Shown piece by piece: positions 1 through 8,266 of a DNA stretch of 18,754 nt (position 1 is its first letter; every line of letters begins with the position of its first letter). The notes below the pieces were generated by a model. That model was given only the letters and a program-made list of their open reading frames with translations, ran no database searches and was not told the origin of the DNA. The translations under genes were made by a program, and so were the position numbers. Source of the stretch: Fidelibacterota bacterium UBA7303 (lineage in GTDB: Bacteria > Fidelibacterota > Marinisomatia > Marinisomatales > UBA1611); the NCBI GenBank assembly GCA_002471805.1, contig DKQR01000167.1:1-18754 (forward strand), written 5' to 3'.

Positions 1-1052
1 CCACCGCCCACGCCCAAAGTTAACTCATTTCCTTCCTGAACTACGGTACGAATCGCAATATTAAATTGTAACGTTCCATCCGGTAAAATGCAGCCAATTG
101 TTCCCGTATAAACACCCCGCGAATAATCTTCCAGTTCATGGATGATTTCGCAGGCCCGTTTCTTCGGGCATCCGGATATGGATCCGCCTGGGCTCATGGA
201 CAACAGTGCTTCAATGGGGTGTATATCCTGTTTGATATGACCCTGTACCACGCTGTATGTATGATAAACTTTTTCTAATTTTTGTATGGACTTTGATTTT
301 ACCACCTGAACAGAACCAGCTGTACATATTTTCCCTAGGTCATTACGGAGTAAATCCACAATCATGTACAGTTCCGCCTGCTCTTTTTCACTATGCAATA
401 ATTCCCTTAGGTTTTTTTCGTCTGAATCAGGCGTCACACCCCGTGGAACTGTTCCCTTGATCGGCTGGGTAGATACAACACCATTTTTTATTTTAATAAA
501 CTGTTCAGGGGAAAAACTATGAATGGCCCAACCATCACCTTCAATAAAAGCAGTATACCCGACTTTATTTTTTGATCGAAAATAATGAAAAATATCATTC
601 GCAGATAAGTTCGTTTTTGATTTTAAAGGATGGGTATAATTGATCTGGTAAAAATCTCCAGCCTTTATATAAGACTGAATTTTATTAAAATTCTTATCAT
701 ATTCCTCTTTTTGGATAATTGGGTTGAATGGTTCACTGCGGGAAGAATTGGATAATTGCGAATTTGCCAACAATTCAAAATGATTGTATGCTCTGAAATG
801 CACTGCAGGGATAGCCCCCGTGAGCCTATGAACAGGTACTCCTATTTGCCGAGCTCCAAATTCGTAGGATATAAATCCTGCAATGAATTTCCCATGATAC
901 TTCTTAATGAATTCGATCATTTCATCAGGTGAATCCTTTAAGGAAAGGGAAAGGGAGTCAATTGGCCCCCGGGCAGTGATATTTGGCCAGTCAGAGAATC
1001 GATTTCCTCGAAATAGAACAGTCTGGTTATCCCCTCGAATTTTGCTAAACAT
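1..1052 (-). CDS. pabB: Aminodeoxychorismate synthase component I (PabB), 3' end cut by window edge
   Basis: I read this by translating the minus strand from the ATG at 1052; the frame stays open for 350 codons to base 1. It should convert chorismate plus ammonia to 4-amino-4-deoxychorismate for p-aminobenzoate and folate. The chorismate-binding domain fills the C-terminal half: SPE near residue 180, PIKGT at 197-201, DLLRNDLG, PGGSISGCPK at 288-297, RGVYTGTIG and FNIAIRT. The lysine of PIKGT (Lys199) is the residue characteristic of PabB; anthranilate synthase TrpE normally has PIAGT, so PabB is preferred over TrpE. The GGSISGCPK segment differs slightly from the usual GGSITGAPK. The start ATG lies inside the last codons of pabA (8-bp overlap, 1045-1052), which implies translational coupling of the two subunits. 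The last part of the catalytic domain is outside the window, and any pabC fusion or neighbour cannot be seen. Confidence 0.93.
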   Translation of the reverse strand, partial: MFSKIRGDNQTVLFRGNRFSDWPNITARGPIDSLSLSLKDSPDEMIEFIKKYHGKFIAGFISYEFGARQIGVPVHRLTGAIPAVHFRAYNHFELLANSQLSNSSRSEPFNPIIQKEEYDKNFNKIQSYIKAGDFYQINYTHPLKSKTNLSANDIFHYFRSKNKVGYTAFIEGDGWAIHSFSPEQFIKIKNGVVSTQPIKGTVPRGVTPDSDEKNLRELLHSEKEQAELYMIVDLLRNDLGKICTAGSVQVVKSKSIQKLEKVYHTYSVVQGHIKQDIHPIEALLSMSPGGSISGCPKKRACEIIHELEDYSRGVYTGTIGCILPDGTLQFNIAIRTVVQEGNELTLGVGG

Positions 1053-1602
1053 GCAGAAAATTTTTCAGGATTTTGGATCCCATGGGAGTTAAAAATGACT
1101 CCGGGTGGAACTGAACACCAAAGATTGGTTTTTCTTTATGGGCGATAGCCATAATCTCTTTATCATTAGTCCAGGCTGTTTTGTCAAAATTCTCCGGTAC
1201 AGATGCAATGGATAGGGAATGGTACCGCGCCGCCTGGAAAGGAGAGGGAATATCTAAAAATAAATCCTTTTGTCTATGGTGTATCAGGGAAGTTTTTCCG
1301 TGCAGAATACGTTTAGATTGTATGACCGGCGTATGAAAAACTGAAGCAATGCATTGATGACCCAAACAGACCCCCAGGATTGGTTTTTCTCTCCAGAAAT
1401 CTTTTATAATTTGATTTGAATTCCCAGAATTTTCCGGTGATCCCGGTCCGGGAGAAATAACGATTCGTTCAGGATCTAACACTGAAACCCGGTCAGAATC
1501 AATTTTATCATGGGATGAAACCAAAACTTCTGCACCCAGGGTTTCCAAGCCCTGAACAAGGTTCCAGGTAAATGAATCATAATTATCAACCAGCAGAATC
1601 AC
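1045..1602 (-). CDS. pabA: Aminodeoxychorismate/anthranilate synthase glutamine amidotransferase subunit (PabA/TrpG)
   Basis: A 185-residue class I glutamine amidotransferase, the usual length for PabA/TrpG. It hydrolyses glutamine and passes ammonia to the partner synthase. Visible motifs are the N-terminal LVDNYDSFTWN, the oxyanion-hole segment SPGPGSPE (about 50-57), the nucleophile elbow GVCLGHQ with Cys79, and the C-terminal HPES with His166 and Glu168 completing the triad. It sits directly upstream of pabB and overlaps it by 8 bp, so the partner here is PabB and the pathway is folate. PabA and TrpG are often the same protein, so a second role in tryptophan synthesis cannot be excluded. 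It is transcribed divergently from valS; I see no convincing Shine-Dalgarno before the ATG at 1602. Confidence 0.95.
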   Translation of the reverse strand: MILLVDNYDSFTWNLVQGLETLGAEVLVSSHDKIDSDRVSVLDPERIVISPGPGSPENSGNSNQIIKDFWREKPILGVCLGHQCIASVFHTPVIQSKRILHGKTSLIHHRQKDLFLDIPSPFQAARYHSLSIASVPENFDKTAWTNDKEIMAIAHKEKPIFGVQFHPESFLTPMGSKILKNFLHV

Positions 1603-1703
1603 GCTAAAAATTATTCAAGTAATGCCAAGAAAAAATGAAGTGTATTCCCTGGTTTCATCTATTGGGATTCGGAAGCTATTCTGCCGTAAAATAACGGACT
1701 TTA

Positions 1704-1721
1704 TTTTGAAATAATTCAAAA
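1704..1721. repeat. Perfect 7-bp inverted repeat across the valS -35 box and spacer
   Basis: TTTTGAA (1704-1710), four bases ATAA, then TTCAAAA (1715-1721), a perfect inverted repeat. The left arm contains most of the -35 element, so a protein bound here would compete with RNA polymerase. The region is AT-rich, so chance is a real alternative. Confidence 0.4.
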
Positions 1722-1735
1722 CAAAACAATATAAT
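1706..1735 (+). promoter_or_regulatory. Sigma70-type promoter of valS, apparently leaderless
   Basis: TTGAAA at 1706-1711 (5 of 6 to TTGACA), an 18-bp spacer, and a perfect TATAAT at 1730-1735. The valS ATG begins at 1741, only 5 bp after the -10 box, so the expected start of transcription falls on or next to the initiation codon. No Shine-Dalgarno is possible on such a transcript. The motifs are seen directly; the leaderless mRNA is inferred. Confidence 0.7.
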
Positions 1736-1740
1736 ATATC

Positions 1741-4377
1741 ATGTCTGCATCTAAACTGGAAAAAATCTATAATCCTGCTAATGTAGAGGATCGCTGGTAT
1801 CAACACTGGCTGGATAAAAACTACTTCCATGCTGATACAGCATCCGATAAAGAACCCTATACAATTGTAATCCCGCCGCCAAATGTAACCGGCATGCTTA
1901 CTATGGGTCATGTTCTGAATAATACGATCCAGGATATTTTGATTCGCAAGGCTAGGATGGAGGGGAAAGAAGCCTGCTGGATCCCTGGAACAGACCACGC
2001 ATCCATTGCCACAGAAGCAAAAGTGGTTAAGATGCTTGAAGAGCAGGGAATAAATAAAAATGATCTTTCCCGGGAAGAATTTTTAGGATATGCTTGGAAG
2101 TGGAAGGAAAAGTATGGTGGAATTATTATCCAGCAGCTCAAGAAACTGGGCTGTTCCTGCGATTGGGAACGCGAAAGGTTCACAATGGATGAGGGCTATT
2201 CACGAGCCGTACTGACAGCTTTTGTTAAATTGTATGAAAAAGGACTGATCTATAAAGGTCACCGTCTGGTGAACTGGTGTCCTGTGTCCAAATCGGCCAT
2301 CAGTGATGAGGAAGTGATACACCAGGAGGTGGATGGACAATTATGGTATTTTCGATATCCCATAACCAACTCAGATGAATACTTGATAGTTGCTACAACC
2401 CGTCCGGAAACCATGCTGGGTGATACAGCTGTGGCGGTTCATCCGGAAGATGGCCGGTATCTACATTTTATTGGAAAAACAGTGACCCTGCCATTGGTGG
2501 GCCGCGATATTCCTATCATAGCAGATGAATACGTTGACCCGGAATTTGGAACAGGCTGCGTAAAAGTAACCCCGGCTCATGATCCAAATGATTTTGCCAT
2601 GGGTGAGCGGCATGACTTAAAATTCATCAATATTATGAATGATGACGCCTCTATGAATAACAATGTTCCTGAAAAATATGTGAGCTTAAGCCGGGAACAG
2701 GCACGGAAAGCAGTAGTAACAGATCTGGAATCAGCAGGGCAATTGGAAAAGGTGGAAGATTATACCAATAAAATCGGGTATTCGGAACGAGGCCATGTGC
2801 CCATTGAATCCTATATGTCCATACAGTGGTTTATGAGAATGGGAGACCTGGTTAAACCAGCATTGGATACAGTAAATAATGGTCAAATCACATTTCATCC
2901 AGCGCATTGGATAAAGACTTACAACCATTGGATGGAAAACATCAAAGACTGGTGTATTAGCCGCCAGTTATGGTGGGGCCATAAAATACCGGTGTGGTAT
3001 TATAAGAATGATCCTTCAAAAACACATGTTTCGGTTGATGGCCCAGATGATCCTAAAAACTGGGAACAAGACCCGGATGTGCTGGATACCTGGGCCAGTT
3101 CATGGTTGTGGCCCATGGCGGTGCATACCTGGCCGGATCCGGGGGATAATTTGAAGAAATTTTATCCAACAGATGTATTGGTGACCGGACCCGATATTAT
3201 TTTTTTCTGGGTGGCTCGCATGATCATCACCGGTTATGAATTCATGAACGAAAAACCCTTTAACGATGTTTACTTTACATCAATATTAAGAGACGAAACT
3301 GGAAGAAAGCTCAGTAAATCCTTAGGGAATTCACCGGATCCATTCGAACTCTTTGATGAATATGGCACAGATGCAGTCCGGTTCGGGGTTATGCTTATGG
3401 CTCCCCAGGGACTGGATGTCCATTTTTCAAAAGATCGTTTAGATATCGGGCGAAACTTTATGAATAAGCTCTGGAATGCCTGCCGGTTTGTCCAAATGAA
3501 TATTCCGGATGACTGGAATATGGAAATTGATATTGAAAAAGGTAAACTCGAATTGCCGGAACAGTGGATATTAAGCCGGTTGGAGCGGGCTTTATCGGAA
3601 ACCAATCGACAACTGGGCCGGTTTCACTTCAATGAGGCAGCAAAAGCGATTTATGATTTCACATGGAATGATTTTTGTGATTGGTATGTGGAGATTGCCA
3701 AGACACGCTTCTACGGCACTAATGCACAACGGGCAGATACAGCCCGTACTGTAAGTTTAAAATGCATTCAAACCATCCTGGCCCTGCTTCATCCATACGC
3801 TCCTTTTATTACTGAAGAGTTATGGAGTCAATTTAAGGAAGAAAAAGCTGGCGATTTGATCATCAGTCCCTGGCCCGCAACATCTACCGGATTTGAGAAT
3901 CAGGAATCAGAACATAATATGGTTTTGCTCCAGAAAGTAATCACTGCGGTACGCAGTATCCGTAGCAGGATGAATGTCCCGCCCGCAAAATTATCGGATC
4001 TGCTGGTGCGCTGTTCTCATAAAAAGGAGGAATTTTTACGGCGTTATGAAACTTTAGTAAAATCATTATCAAGAATTGAAACCATTGAGTATGGAAAACG
4101 GGTAAAAAAACCACAACAATCGGCAACTGCTGTTGTTAGCGGGATGGAATTGTATATACCACTTGGATCATTAGTAGATTTGGACCAGGAAAAGGCGCGC
4201 ATGGGGAAACGAATCGCAGAGATCAATACTTTGATTGCCGGGATAAACGGGAAATTGGCCAATGACAATTTTATAAACCGCGCTCCAGAACATGTTGTAT
4301 CCCACGAAAGATCGAATCTTGCCAAGTTAACCGACGAACTGGATAAAGTCACTTCCAATTTAGAGATGCTGCAATGA
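1741..4377 (+). CDS. valS: Valyl-tRNA synthetase (ValRS)
   Basis: An 878-residue class Ia aminoacyl-tRNA synthetase that charges tRNA-Val; length and architecture are normal. In order: the Rossmann-fold entry PPPNVTG (46-51) and HIGH-box region (54-57), the CP1 editing domain with TTRPETMLGDTAV, the WCISRQLWWGHKIPVW block, the KMSKS loop as KLSKS at 523-527, an anticodon-binding helical domain, and the C-terminal tRNA-binding coiled coil (about 810-878). The HIGH box reads TMGH, with threonine in place of the first histidine. The start is fixed by a good N-terminus (KIYNPANVEDRWYQ) and by the promoter just upstream. The stop TGA overlaps the ATG of the next gene (ATGA at 4374-4377), so the DUF4139 gene is probably co-translated. 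Confidence 0.98.
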   Translation: MSASKLEKIYNPANVEDRWYQHWLDKNYFHADTASDKEPYTIVIPPPNVTGMLTMGHVLNNTIQDILIRKARMEGKEACWIPGTDHASIATEAKVVKMLEEQGINKNDLSREEFLGYAWKWKEKYGGIIIQQLKKLGCSCDWERERFTMDEGYSRAVLTAFVKLYEKGLIYKGHRLVNWCPVSKSAISDEEVIHQEVDGQLWYFRYPITNSDEYLIVATTRPETMLGDTAVAVHPEDGRYLHFIGKTVTLPLVGRDIPIIADEYVDPEFGTGCVKVTPAHDPNDFAMGERHDLKFINIMNDDASMNNNVPEKYVSLSREQARKAVVTDLESAGQLEKVEDYTNKIGYSERGHVPIESYMSIQWFMRMGDLVKPALDTVNNGQITFHPAHWIKTYNHWMENIKDWCISRQLWWGHKIPVWYYKNDPSKTHVSVDGPDDPKNWEQDPDVLDTWASSWLWPMAVHTWPDPGDNLKKFYPTDVLVTGPDIIFFWVARMIITGYEFMNEKPFNDVYFTSILRDETGRKLSKSLGNSPDPFELFDEYGTDAVRFGVMLMAPQGLDVHFSKDRLDIGRNFMNKLWNACRFVQMNIPDDWNMEIDIEKGKLELPEQWILSRLERALSETNRQLGRFHFNEAAKAIYDFTWNDFCDWYVEIAKTRFYGTNAQRADTARTVSLKCIQTILALLHPYAPFITEELWSQFKEEKAGDLIISPWPATSTGFENQESEHNMVLLQKVITAVRSIRSRMNVPPAKLSDLLVRCSHKKEEFLRRYETLVKSLSRIETIEYGKRVKKPQQSATAVVSGMELYIPLGSLVDLDQEKARMGKRIAEINTLIAGINGKLANDNFINRAPEHVVSHERSNLAKLTDELDKVTSNLEMLQ

Positions 4378-5705
4378 AACTCAGGGTCATGTTATTCCTA
4401 TGCTGCATGATTCATGCACAATCCGGGGATGCAACTTTAACAATATATAAAGATGGTACAGCACTTATTAAACAACCTGTAACTTGGACCGCCACTAAGG
4501 GGAAAAGTGTAATTACCTGGAACAAATTACCTGCAAGTATCCAACGGGATACCCCGTTTTTAAACCTGGATGGCGCAACGGTAATGTCCCAGCGGTTCAA
4601 TGACAAAGTTTTTTCCAGTGCAGATTACTTCATGGATCTTAAGGGTCAAAAAATTTCCGTGAAACCCAATGATGGAAAGTTGGTTACGGGATTACTCCTG
4701 GAAATAAACCAAAACAGTGTATCCATCACCAACCGCAATGGTATATTGACTTTTAACCGGGAAGAATTAGCATATATGGGCGCTGCAAACAAAGTGCCGA
4801 ATCCGGTGTTTAAACCCTATTTATCCTGGGATATCCAATCCAGCAAGTCCGGTAGTTTGAAAGGAGAACTGGTCTATAAATCGAAGAATTTTACCTGGTC
4901 AACGGTTTACCGGATTAAGATGACAGATGAAATACATGGTGAATTAATTGCCGAAGCCGTCATTGACAACGCTTCTGATTTGGATTTTGCAGGTGCCAGA
5001 CTGCAGCTGGTGGAAGGAAATCTGAATAAATTATCCGGTGGAAGACGGCCGCAGAAAAATACTGCTGCCATGGCAGCCAGAGTTTCCACGGGTCAGGCTA
5101 TGACCCGCGAAGAGCTTGGTGATTATCATATTTACCCACTAAAAGATGTCCATAATTTGCAGGCAAAGGAAAGTATCACAGTTCGAATGTATGGGCCATT
5201 GAATGTCAAATATAAGAAAACCTATGTGTTCGAAAATTCTGAGCGGCGGCAAAAAGAAGAACCCCTGGAAGTGAAAATTGCTCTGAAAAATACGGAATCA
5301 AACGGCTTGGGGATTCCGCTTCCCGATGGAAAAATCGAGCTCTATACATATTCTGGCAAAGGAGGCCTGGAATATATTGGCGCCGATAAAATGGGCCAGG
5401 TGCCAAAAGGTCAATCTACAGAGATAACATCCGGCCGCGCCTTTGATGTGGTGGGAAATCGCAAAGTGTTGAATTATGACCGTCAGCGCAAAAGTGAAGA
5501 AGCTGTTATTGAAATTAAAGTAACAAATGCCCGGAGCGAAAATGTAGATGTATTATTAGTGGAACACATCAATGGTGACTGGATTATCAAGGATGAATCT
5601 CTGGATTACCTCAAAAAAGATGCCTCCACCATTCATTTTCCGCTAATCCTGAATGCGGGCGAAACAAAAAACGTGTACTACACTTACCGCAAAGAATGGA
5701 AGTAA
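4374..5705 (+). CDS. DUF4139 domain-containing exported protein, function unknown
   Basis: A 443-residue protein with a short N-terminal signal peptide (residues 1 to about 16, hydrophobic MLFLCCMIHAQ, with an Ala-Gln type end common in this group), so probably periplasmic or outer-membrane associated. The rest resembles the DUF4139 family: a first beta-rich part, then a segment with SWDIQ...LVYKSKNFTWSTVYRI, the NASDLDFAGARLQLVEG motif near 195-212, and the C-terminal conserved GLGIPLPDGKIELY and AFDVVGNRK blocks followed by a predicted beta-sandwich tail. I see no catalytic motif, no coiled coil and no DUF4140 partner domain. It overlaps the end of valS by 4 bp and precedes recG by 29 bp, so it is likely expressed with both. 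Function is not known and I do not assign one. The family call rests on recalled motifs, not a profile search. Confidence 0.82.
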   Translation: MKLRVMLFLCCMIHAQSGDATLTIYKDGTALIKQPVTWTATKGKSVITWNKLPASIQRDTPFLNLDGATVMSQRFNDKVFSSADYFMDLKGQKISVKPNDGKLVTGLLLEINQNSVSITNRNGILTFNREELAYMGAANKVPNPVFKPYLSWDIQSSKSGSLKGELVYKSKNFTWSTVYRIKMTDEIHGELIAEAVIDNASDLDFAGARLQLVEGNLNKLSGGRRPQKNTAAMAARVSTGQAMTREELGDYHIYPLKDVHNLQAKESITVRMYGPLNVKYKKTYVFENSERRQKEEPLEVKIALKNTESNGLGIPLPDGKIELYTYSGKGGLEYIGADKMGQVPKGQSTEITSGRAFDVVGNRKVLNYDRQRKSEEAVIEIKVTNARSENVDVLLVEHINGDWIIKDESLDYLKKDASTIHFPLILNAGETKNVYYTYRKEWK

Positions 5706-5710
5706 ACTCG

Positions 5711-5725
5711 GCAGGGATTCCCTGC
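5711..5725. repeat. Short perfect palindrome in the DUF4139-recG gap
   Basis: GCAGGGATTCCCTGC is a palindrome around a single central base. As RNA it could form a 6-bp GC-rich stem with a 3-base loop. There is no following T-run, so it is not an intrinsic terminator. It ends about 9 bases before the recG ATG and may affect ribosome access, but it may also be incidental. Confidence 0.35.
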
Positions 5726-5734
5726 TGAACCTCC

Positions 5735-7816
5735 ATGCCAGCCTTTCATTTGCTTTCATCCATCTCTGAACTGAGCGGAGTGGGGTCAAAAAGAAAACTC
5801 ATTTTGAACGATCATGGAATTTCAACCCTGCAGGATCTATTATATTATTTCCCGCGACGTCATCTGGATCGAACATCTATCACTCCAATTCGAAAACTGG
5901 AAAAAGGGATGGTTGCTACCCTGATCGGTCAAGTCGAAACCTTTGGTGAAAAATCCGTCCGTCGGGGAAAACTGTTTCAAGTCATTCTTTCAGACGGGAC
6001 AGGGATTTTAACCCTTACCTGGTTCAACGGGGTTCGTTTTATGAAAAAATTATTCAAGGTTGGTGACCGTCTTGCCATACATGGGAAAATCGACTGGTAT
6101 AACGGGCCATCTATCACCCATCCGGAATTTGATAAACTAAACCCAGATGATGATCCTATATCTACAGGTGCTGTTGTTCCGCTTTATCCACTGACAAATG
6201 AGTTAAGATCGATTGGTGTAGACCAGCGTGTTTTACGAAAAATGGTTCGAGAATTATTGCGTTCAGGCCTGGCTATTCCAGAGCTTTTCCCGGACCCTGT
6301 GTTAAAAGAATATAAATTGATCTCCCGCCAGGATGCATTTAAGCAGATTCATTTTGCTGATAATGGTGTAAAACTAAATAATGCTCGGAGACGATTAAAA
6401 TTTGATGAACATTTTTTTCTGCAGCTGCTCATGGCCCTACGGAAAAAAAGTATTCAACTTACAGGAACAAAACCACTGCCGGATATTGGCCCTTATTTTC
6501 ATACCATTGCTAATACATTGGATTTTGAATTGACCGATGCACAAAAGCGGGTTATAGAAGAAATTCATGATGATCTGAAGAAAAAGGTAGCAATGAACCG
6601 CCTGCTGCAGGGTGATGTTGGGTCAGGAAAAACAATCGTATCTATTCTGATCAGTGCTTTGGCAGTAGGGAATAATGCCCAGGTAGCCATCATGGCTCCA
6701 ACGGAGATTCTGGCTCACCAGCACTATGAATCTTTTATGTCGTTATTGGATAAAGCAAATATTCCCTGTGCCCTGCTACTGGGAAATATGAAAAAAAATG
6801 AACGCCAATCTATTTTGAGGGGATTAAAAACCAGCAAGATCCCAGTAATTATTGGTACCCATGCTTTGATTCAGGATGATGTGGAAATGAAGAACCTGGG
6901 CCTGGTAGTTGTAGATGAACAACACCGTTTTGGTGTGAATCAAAGACTGAAACTCCTCAAAAAGGGATGGAACCCTCACTTTTTGGCCATGACGGCAACA
7001 CCAATACCAAGAACGCTATCCATTACCTATCACGGGGATATGGATCTTTCCATAATTGATGAATTGCCCAAGAGCCGGCTTCCCGTTGTTACAAAAGTTG
7101 TAGAACCTTCCCGTCTTTCCAGGATCTATGCGTTTATAAAAAAAGAAGTCGCTTCCGGACGGCAGTGTATGATAATCTACCCGTTGGTAGAGGAATCTCA
7201 AAAGTCAGATCTGGCCGCAGCAGTTGAAGCCCATAAGGAATTAAATAAAAATGTCTTTCCTGATCTGAATGTGGGTTTGGTTCATGGCAGAATGAAGTCA
7301 GAAGAAAAAGACAGGGTGATGCAGGATTTTGCCAGCAACAAAATTCAAATTTTAATATCCACTACCGTAATCGAGGTGGGTATTGATATCCCCAATGCAA
7401 CGGTGATGGTAATAGAACATGCAGAACGGTTTGGTTTGACTCAACTGCATCAATTGAGAGGCCGTGTTGGACGGGGTACAGATAAAAGCTATTGTATTCT
7501 GGTGCGCAGAAATATAACAGAAACCGCTCAATCCCGCCTGGAGATCATGGAAGAAACAAATAATGGATTTATCATTGCAGATGAAGATTTAAAACTACGC
7601 GGCCCAGGAGAATTTTTCGGAATAAAGCAATCAGGATTTTTTCAGTTTAAGATAGCAAATATGATCACCGATGGTCCTATAATACGGGATGCCAGGAAAG
7701 CCGCCTTTAAATTGATTGAAAATGACCCGGACCTACAAGAGTCGCAGCACCGGTTATTGCGAGAAATCTTTTTACAGGAATATGCAGATCAGTTAGAAAT
7801 GATTGCTTTATCATAA
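5735..7816 (+). CDS. recG: ATP-dependent DNA helicase RecG
   Basis: A 693-residue RecG, the normal length. RecG remodels stalled replication forks and branch-migrates Holliday junctions. The N-terminal wedge/OB domain is recognisable (GTGILTLTWFNG near 90-100, HGKIDWYNG). The helicase core follows: Walker A GDVGSGKT (293-300), TAPTEILAHQH-type motif Ia, DEQH box at 394-397 in VVDEQHRFG, motif III TATPIPRT near 420-427, then motifs IV-VI with HGRMKSEEKD, STTVIEVGIDIPNA and HQLRGRVGRG. The C-terminal LKLRGPGEFFG motif is diagnostic for RecG over PriA or Mfd. The ATG at 5735 gives the usual N-terminus, although only a weak ribosome-binding site precedes it. It is the third gene of the valS-DUF4139-recG run. 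Confidence 0.97.
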   Translation: MPAFHLLSSISELSGVGSKRKLILNDHGISTLQDLLYYFPRRHLDRTSITPIRKLEKGMVATLIGQVETFGEKSVRRGKLFQVILSDGTGILTLTWFNGVRFMKKLFKVGDRLAIHGKIDWYNGPSITHPEFDKLNPDDDPISTGAVVPLYPLTNELRSIGVDQRVLRKMVRELLRSGLAIPELFPDPVLKEYKLISRQDAFKQIHFADNGVKLNNARRRLKFDEHFFLQLLMALRKKSIQLTGTKPLPDIGPYFHTIANTLDFELTDAQKRVIEEIHDDLKKKVAMNRLLQGDVGSGKTIVSILISALAVGNNAQVAIMAPTEILAHQHYESFMSLLDKANIPCALLLGNMKKNERQSILRGLKTSKIPVIIGTHALIQDDVEMKNLGLVVVDEQHRFGVNQRLKLLKKGWNPHFLAMTATPIPRTLSITYHGDMDLSIIDELPKSRLPVVTKVVEPSRLSRIYAFIKKEVASGRQCMIIYPLVEESQKSDLAAAVEAHKELNKNVFPDLNVGLVHGRMKSEEKDRVMQDFASNKIQILISTTVIEVGIDIPNATVMVIEHAERFGLTQLHQLRGRVGRGTDKSYCILVRRNITETAQSRLEIMEETNNGFIIADEDLKLRGPGEFFGIKQSGFFQFKIANMITDGPIIRDARKAAFKLIENDPDLQESQHRLLREIFLQEYADQLEMIALS

Positions 7817-7930
7817 ATTGATTCTCCATTTTGTCTGTAATACAAGGAGATTAAATTCCCCGGCTCTATAAGTAAAAAAACCAGTGTCTTGCCAACCCAG
7901 AACTCAATATGAGAAGATAAAGAAAAAACT

Positions 7931-8263
7931 ATGACCCAAGAAACCCCTACAAAAGATGAACAGCTTTTTATGTACCTGGTTAGTACTTTTCAATCCAGCG
8001 CCTGGGTGGCTCTTGGAAAAATGAAAAATCCCATGACGGATAAACAGGAGCAAAACCTGGAACAAGCCTCATTTTATATCGATTTGCTGGACATGATGCA
8101 AAATAAGATGAAAAGCAATCTTTCCGAGTATGAGGAACAAGTACTTATTAATGCCGTTAGTGAACTGAAGCTGAACTACATAGAAGAACAAAAAAAGCCG
8201 GATAAACCAGAAAAAGAAGAAAATGAAAATGATACACCGGAAAACTCATCAGAAGAAGAATAA
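7931..8263 (+). CDS. DUF1844 family small cytosolic protein
   Basis: A 110-residue protein without a signal peptide or membrane segment. Residues about 10-83 match the DUF1844 pattern: an N-terminal LFMYLVSTFQSSAWVALGK helix, a middle part with ASFYIDLLDMMQNKMKSNLS, and EYEEQVLINAVSELKLNY. The last 28 residues are a low-complexity lysine/glutamate tail ending in a run of glutamates. Function is unknown; the fold is probably all-helical. Its stop (TAA 8261-8263) is 3 bp before the GTG and 6 bp before the ATG of the large membrane protein, so the two are almost certainly translated from one message. A 114-bp gap upstream separates it from recG; I find only a weak -10-like TATAAG at 7867-7872 there. 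Confidence 0.85.
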   Translation: MTQETPTKDEQLFMYLVSTFQSSAWVALGKMKNPMTDKQEQNLEQASFYIDLLDMMQNKMKSNLSEYEEQVLINAVSELKLNYIEEQKKPDKPEKEENENDTPENSSEEE

Positions 8264-8266
8264 CCA

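Noticed and set aside
1603..1740. T-box or other leader riboswitch for valS
   Set aside because: The promoter sits directly on the start codon, which leaves no transcribed leader, and no T-box-like sequence is visible.
1615..1998. Minus-strand open frame of 127 codons spanning the pabA-valS gap and the valS start
   Set aside because: It covers the valS promoter and the conserved valS N-terminus, and its translation resembles no protein family.
3270..3605. Minus-strand open frame of 111 codons opposite valS
   Set aside because: It lies wholly inside valS, has low-complexity Ser/Ile/Phe composition, no ribosome-binding site and no family resemblance; it is a reverse-frame shadow.
7817..7930. 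Possible promoter or small RNA in the recG-DUF1844 gap
   Set aside because: Only a TATAAG -10-like sequence without a -35 at the right distance, and no hairpin with a T-run; too weak to annotate as a feature.
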